Assembly: GCF_021018805.1 (NCBI RefSeq)
Contig: NW_026961075.1
Coordinates: 159,001 to 223,000 of the forward strand
Origin: Prinia subflava
Taxonomy: Eukaryota > Chordata > Aves > Passeriformes > Cisticolidae
Reading direction: 5' to 3'
DNA: 64,000 nt
Shown here in pieces: positions 59,078-64,000 of this stretch. Every line of letters begins with the position of its first letter. Positions within the stretch are counted from its first letter, which is position 1. The notes under the pieces are model-generated. The model had not been told where the DNA came from. It made no database searches and saw only the letters and a program-made list of their open reading frames with translations. Made by a program: the position numbers and the translations under genes.

Positions 59078-60168
59078 TGAGAGCTGACTGAGACACAGCA
59101 GCCCGGGGACAGCAGGGAATTCTCCAAGGGCAGGACGGCCTTCCTTTGCACCCGACGCAGATTCTCGTTCCCGGAAGTCCCAGAGATAAGTGGAGGGCTA
59201 TGAGCCACAGAGGGGATGAAAGCAGGGTGCCGGGTGGGAACTCGCGGAGAGGGGTCTGGAGTCAGCTCTGCAGACCGGGATGGCCCAGATGTGACCCTTT
59301 AGGCCACATCGAGGGAAAGTCTCCGTTTTGATCACAGTGCTGAGGTGTGCAGGGCAGAGCAGTCCCAGGCCATGTGGAGTCACTTGTCTGTTGTGCACTC
59401 TGTGTCTTTTGGGCGTCTCACATGCAATATCTTCTGCCTTAGCCCTTCGAGGAGCCTCTCGGAAACACCAGGCATCGTTCTTAATACCTCCCTATTCCTC
59501 AGCTCGGTGGCTTTGACTTGGGACCTCGCACGCACATCAGAATCACATCTCTCTTCAGAAGCATCCGGTCCCAGGTCTTTTCAGGTCTTGTTCTGAGCTG
59601 TACTGACAGCTGTGCACCGCAATGATCCATTGTGGCGGAGTAGGCATTGTAAGAATGCCGAGATAGGTCGAGGTATCTGACCGTAGGTTTCTCGGGCATC
59701 CATCTTTGCGGTTCTCGGACGAAGCAGTTCTGCTGGCGTCTTCTTGCTGCCGGGTTCTTTGAGCGTCATCGGCTCTACATCGGTCTTACCTCGGTCATCT
59801 CCTTCCGCATTCTCTCGGCCCTCAGGGTCCTTCTTCTTGCCGAGCCTTTTCTCTCGCTGTTGCGTCCTTCTCGTTTGTGGTGTCCTGTGTCACGGGTGTT
59901 GGTGTGCGTTTGGCCCTGCGCTGCTCTGCCCTGCTGCGTAGCCTGGGTGTAGGGGTAATAGGGCATGTCCCGGGGACTTGAAGTTTGCAGTGTAGGGTGT
60001 AGTGGGAGCGTAGAGGGTATTTTTAGGTGGGCACAAGATGCCTGGAGGTTTTAAGTTATCCTGCAGTGCTCTGACTTTTGTACTGACTTTCAGATGCAGA
60101 TGGATTAAATCTGTGGCAGAGGGCCCCATCCTGGGTGAGGGTGTTCTCCTCCTCCACTGCCTGAAGAA
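59078..60168. repeat. R module, first copy, unit 5
   Basis: Copy of 20600-21690, followed by the T module at 60168-60388 and the exon-like stretch at 60388-61200. Confidence 0.85.
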
Positions 60169-61201
60169 GAAGGTTGGTTGGTGTTGGTCTTGGCAGGGGA
60201 GGTGTGAATGGTGGCTACATTGCAGCATTGTTCTTTGTGTTTATTTTTAGGTACTAAAGCTGGGTATTGGCAGTAAAGGTCAATGAAGCAAGGTGAGCAG
60301 TGACTGGTGGATAGAAGCAGTTTTTATTGCTCAGGTCTTAATTTCTGGTGCAGCTCTAAGCATCCACTGTTGTTTTTTTATTTTAGTTGGTTCACTTGCT
60401 GGATGTCCCAGCCCTGGATGCCAGAGGCCAGATGGGTGTAAGCTTAAGGTACACTTGTGGCATACCTTAGTTGGACTGGGGAGGTTGCTGTTTCACACTG
60501 TTTCAGCATGCATTTTTGCTTGATTTCTTTGCAGGTGCTGCTGCTGCCCTAGGCATGCCAAGGAACGGAGGAGAGCAGGTGAGGGGGCATTTAGGCAGGG
60601 TCGCTCCTGGGCAAGGGGTTAAGCATGTACCTTTTCATTTTGCAGGTATCCTCCGGGCAGCCTCTGGAGTCGAATGTAGATCTAAGATGAGCCAGGACAG
60701 CAGTGTGGAGGAGACCTGGGGATTATTCTTCTGGAGGGGATCGTCACATTTTCATTTTCATGGTCCTAGGTGCCCTGTGGAGGTGCAGAGCTGATTTTGG
60801 ATACGGCAGCACCGAAGCGGACACAGAGAATGTCTCGATGTTGACGGTCCTGATGCGTTCTTTTCAATCAAGAATGGATTTTGTCTACTCATCTCCTGAA
60901 AGATAAGTGTTGGGGCTGGTGGTCAGGAGCAGAGGAAAAACTTTTTCTGTTCTAGGAGGCAATTTAAAGTTAGCTGAGACGAGAGGGCTGTAGAGGGATG
61001 GACCATTTGGAAGTAAAGGGAGAGCATTTCTCCTCAGCCTCGTTGGAGCCTTCCCTGGCCAGGACAGTTCTGACCCCTCTCCGTGTTCTAGCGAGCTTTG
61101 TGGTGTCAGCCATCTTCAGGAGTGCACAGGGTTAGGGTGCACCAGGGGATGCCTGGCCCACCCTGGGATCCGTGTCCTAGGAGGAACCCAAGTTGCAGGT
61201 T

Positions 61202-62053
61202 GTAGGGTTCAGCAGGGGCACTTGACAGTGACACACAGAGGCTGAGGGAGGGCTTGAGAGGGAAAGGACTCAAGGGCTAGAGAGCACAGAGTGAAAATAA
61301 GGGCTACAAGTTAGAATACAGATATATCAGCCCTCACAGCAGCCCCTCCCAACCCTTGTTGTTCTGAGAGTAGGTGCTGGCAGCAACCCTAATGCAGGAC
61401 AATGCCAGAACTCGTGAGAAGTGCAGGCAGTAACCCTAAGGCTAGGGTGAGGCAGGAAGTGATAGTGGGGAGCAGCATCCGACAGGGTTGAGTATAACCG
61501 GGGGTTTCCCGCCCCAGCCCACCCTGCGATCGTCTGTCTCTCCGCAGCCGGGGATTGCTGCCTGTCCCCGCTCAAGGCGACGGTCGGCTGGGCTTCGTGG
61601 CCATTGCCACCGCAAAGAGCTCTTCAGCTCTGTCAGCCTCTGCCCTGACTCAGGGCCACGCTTCGGATAGGAAGGGCAAACTGTGGATGATGTGTCTCGC
61701 TTGCGGGACAACTCTTGGGACCCTAACGGTAAAGGCGCGTCCTCGGCTGCAAGCGTAGGGTTCTCGAGAAGTAGGGTTCAGCAGGGGCACTTGATAGTGA
61801 CACACAGAGCCTGAGGGAGGACTTGAGAGGGAAAGGACTCAAGGGCTAGAGAGCACAGAGTGAAAATAAGGGCTATAGCCAGGGATACAAGTTAGAATAC
61901 AGATATACCTGCCCTCACAGCATCCCTCCCAACACCCCTGTTTTTCTGAGAGTAGGTGCCGGCAGCAACCCTAATGCAGGACAGTGCCAGAACTCCTGAG
62001 AGGTGCAGGCAGTAAGCTGAAGGCTAGGCGAGGCAGAAAGCAGCAGTGGGGTT
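61202..62053. repeat. S module, two copies, unit 5
   Basis: Copies of 22724-22995 and 23288-23575. Confidence 0.85.
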
Positions 62054-62227
62054 GTGGATTCCCCTGGGTTTTTTATTAACAGGATATGCCCACCATGGGA
62101 TCTGTGTCCTGCTCTGGTGAGTGGTCACTGCCCCAAAAACGCGATGAGGACTTTGGCTCTGCAAGTTTGAGCCTCTGAGCGTTGCTAAATCTATTATTCA
62201 ATGACCCAGGCATTCATAGAAGACAGT

Positions 62228-63378
62228 GAGTAGCAAAGGGGCAGGTGTTGGTAATTGTGCTGCCAAGGCCTTGTGTTCACATTTGGTTTCCTTTATTGTA
62301 GCCGCCTGAGAGACGACAGCCCGGTACCAGTGGGAAATTCCTCAAGGGCGAGGCGGCCTCGTTTTGCACCCGATGCCGATTGGCGTTCCCAGACATCAAA
62401 GAGATAAGTGGAGGGCTGTGAGCCACAGAGGGGGCTGAAAGCGGGGTGGCCGGTCAGGAGTCAGCAGGAGGGTTTTTTGAGTCAGATTTGCAGTCTGGGA
62501 TGGCCAAGATGTGGCCCCTTAGGGACCTAAAGGTAAAGTCTCACTTGATCGAAGTGCTGAACTGTGCAGGGCAGAGCAGTCCCAGGCCATGTGGAGTCAC
62601 TTGTCTGTTGTGCACTCTGTGTCTTTTGGGCGTCTCACATGCAATGTCTTCTGCCTTAGCTCTTCAAGGAGCCTCTTGGAAACACCAGGCATCGTTCTTA
62701 ATACCTCCCTATTCCTCAGCTCGGCACCTTTGACACTCGGGACCTCGCACGCACATCAGAATCGCATCTCTCTTCAGAAGCATCCGGTCCCAGGTCTTTT
62801 CAGGTCTTGTTCTGAGCTGTACTGGCAGCTGTGCACAGCAGTGATCCCTTATGGCGGATTAGGCCTCGTAAGAAGGCCGAGCTAGGTCGAGGTATCTGAC
62901 CGTAGGGTTCTCGGGCATCCATCTTTGCGGTTCTCAGACGAAGCAGTTCTGCTGGCGTCTTCTTGCTGCTGGGTTCTTCGAGCCTCATCGGCTCACCATC
63001 GGTCTTACCTCGATCGCCTGCTTTCACATTTTCTTGATCCTTAGTCATTCTGGATCATTCATCTTGCCGAGCCTTTTCTCTCGCTGTTGCGTCCTTCTCG
63101 TTTGTGGTGTCCTGTGTCACGGGTGTTGGTGTGTGTTTGGCCCTGCGCTGCTCTGCCCTGCTGCGTAGCCTGGGTGTAGGAGTAATAGGACATGTCTTGG
63201 GGACTTGAATTTTGCAGTGTAGGGTGTAGTTGGAGCGTAGAGGGTATTTCTAGATGAGCACAAGATGCCTGGAGCTTTTAAGTTATCCTGCAGCGCTCTG
63301 ACTTTTGTGCTAACTCTCTTTAAGCTGCGGATGGATTAGATCCATGGCAGAGGGCCCCATTCCAGGTGAGGGGCTCTG
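62228..63378. repeat. R module, second copy, unit 5
   Basis: Copy of 23750-24900, followed by a T module (63398-63598). Confidence 0.85.
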
Positions 63379-63598
63379 CCCCATGCAGGTCAGTCACCGT
63401 TTGTCTTCAGAGGGGCAGCGTAAATGGTGGCTGTGTTACAGCGCTGTTCTTTGCATTTGTTTTTAGGAAGCATGGCTGGATAGCGGCAGCCAAGGTGAAG
63501 CAAACAAGGTGAGCGTTGATTGGTGGACAGAATCAGTTGCTGTTGCTCAAGTCTCTCTTGATGGTGTAACTGTAAGTGTCCATTATGGTGTGTTTTAG

Positions 63599-63900
63599 GG
63601 GGTCCACTCGCATCACGCCGAACTCCGCTCAGCGACCGGACGACGGAGCTGCTTCGCCTCTCTCGTGAGCCGTCGGGGAGCACGACAGGACTCCGTGATG
63701 AAGCCTCCATCTTCTCCGTTTGAAGGTGCCGTCCGGACTGCGGTAAGGGCCGAGGCGTTGCGGTGGGTCGGGGAGGTAGGGAGGAGGAGCGAGGGTCCAC
63801 TCAAGTTTCAGCCGTGCCGCATCACCTCGTCTCCTCTTAAGCCAGGTATACCCTGTGACCTTGGCGTGGGGCTCAAGGATCCGGGCCTTTTCGGGAGATG
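63599..63900 (+). other. Two candidate exons of an unknown transcript, unit 5
   Basis: Copies of the exons at 25121-25264 and 25368-25422, here 63599-63742 and 63846-63900, with the same splice dinucleotides. The third R module begins at 63978 and is cut by the window edge. Confidence 0.4.
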
Positions 63901-64000
63901 GTGAGTAGCAGAATTGTCAGGTGTTGGCAGTAGTGCTGCCAAGGCCACGTGTTCACGTTTGGTTTCCTTTATTCTAGCCGCCTGAGAGACGACAGCCCGG

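Larger units (their letters stand above)
45439..64000 (+). repeat. Tandem unit 5 (long type, cut by window edge)
   Basis: Equivalent of unit 2, offset 37117 at the start and 38477-38478 in the long-type segment. It differs by an extra diverged 1.45-kb promoter-side module at about 48660-50115. It runs off the right edge at the start of the third R module, so its polypyrimidine satellite and terminal exon, if present, lie outside the window. Confidence 0.93.

Overview
The window is bird genomic DNA. The clearest evidence is the 3' end of an avian-type CR1 LINE, present once in every repeat unit at the same place (first copy 4122-4377). A retroviral-type solo LTR, CpG-rich compact promoters and GT-AG exons fit this. 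There are no prokaryotic features. The amplified, near-identical organisation and the LTR suggest a songbird ampliconic region (W chromosome, microchromosome or germline-restricted chromosome), but the window alone cannot settle this.

The whole window is a tandem array of one locus. Five units follow each other head to tail: unit 1 (1-8321), unit 2 (8322-28958), unit 3 (28959-37122), unit 4 (37123-45438) and unit 5 (45439 to the right edge). Units 1, 3 and 4 are a short type of about 8.2-8.3 kb. Units 2 and 5 are a long type in which about 1.3 kb near the 3' end is replaced by about 13.7 kb of other DNA. Unit 4 matches unit 1 and unit 5 matches unit 2, so there is a higher-order period of about 37.1 kb (short-long-short, then short-long-...).

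Each unit runs in the same order on the + strand: T-rich low-complexity DNA with a GGTTT pentamer array; an AT-rich stretch; a GC-rich 57-bp VNTR; more T-rich DNA; a promoter packed with YY1-type AAGATGGCGGC motifs and ETS-type sites; and a MIS18A-like gene. MIS18A is a centromere-licensing zinc protein of the Mis18/Yippee fold. I recognise exon 1 (first CxxC), an internal exon (second CxxC), a C-terminal-region exon and a weaker last coding exon. All five copies share a 1-nt deletion in exon 1, and I cannot find the exon expected between the two zinc modules. As read, all five are pseudogenes or radically altered paralogs. A separate 3'-terminal exon with a good polyadenylation signal closes the units.

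The extra DNA of the long units (14921-28580 and 53398-64000) contains a GC-box minisatellite promoter-like island; a candidate first exon; about 2.1 kb that is strikingly depleted of C on the + strand and split by a solo LTR; a nested set of duplicated exon-like modules of unknown function; and, in unit 2, a 1.8-kb polypyrimidine satellite. Unit 5 also carries a 1.45-kb diverged duplicate of the promoter side. It ends in an unusual array of CCGA motifs spaced mostly 10 bp apart directly upstream of the MIS18A-like leader.

Most long open frames here are by-products of repeats or GC-rich DNA. Apart from the MIS18A-like exons I could not assign a protein function to anything in the window.
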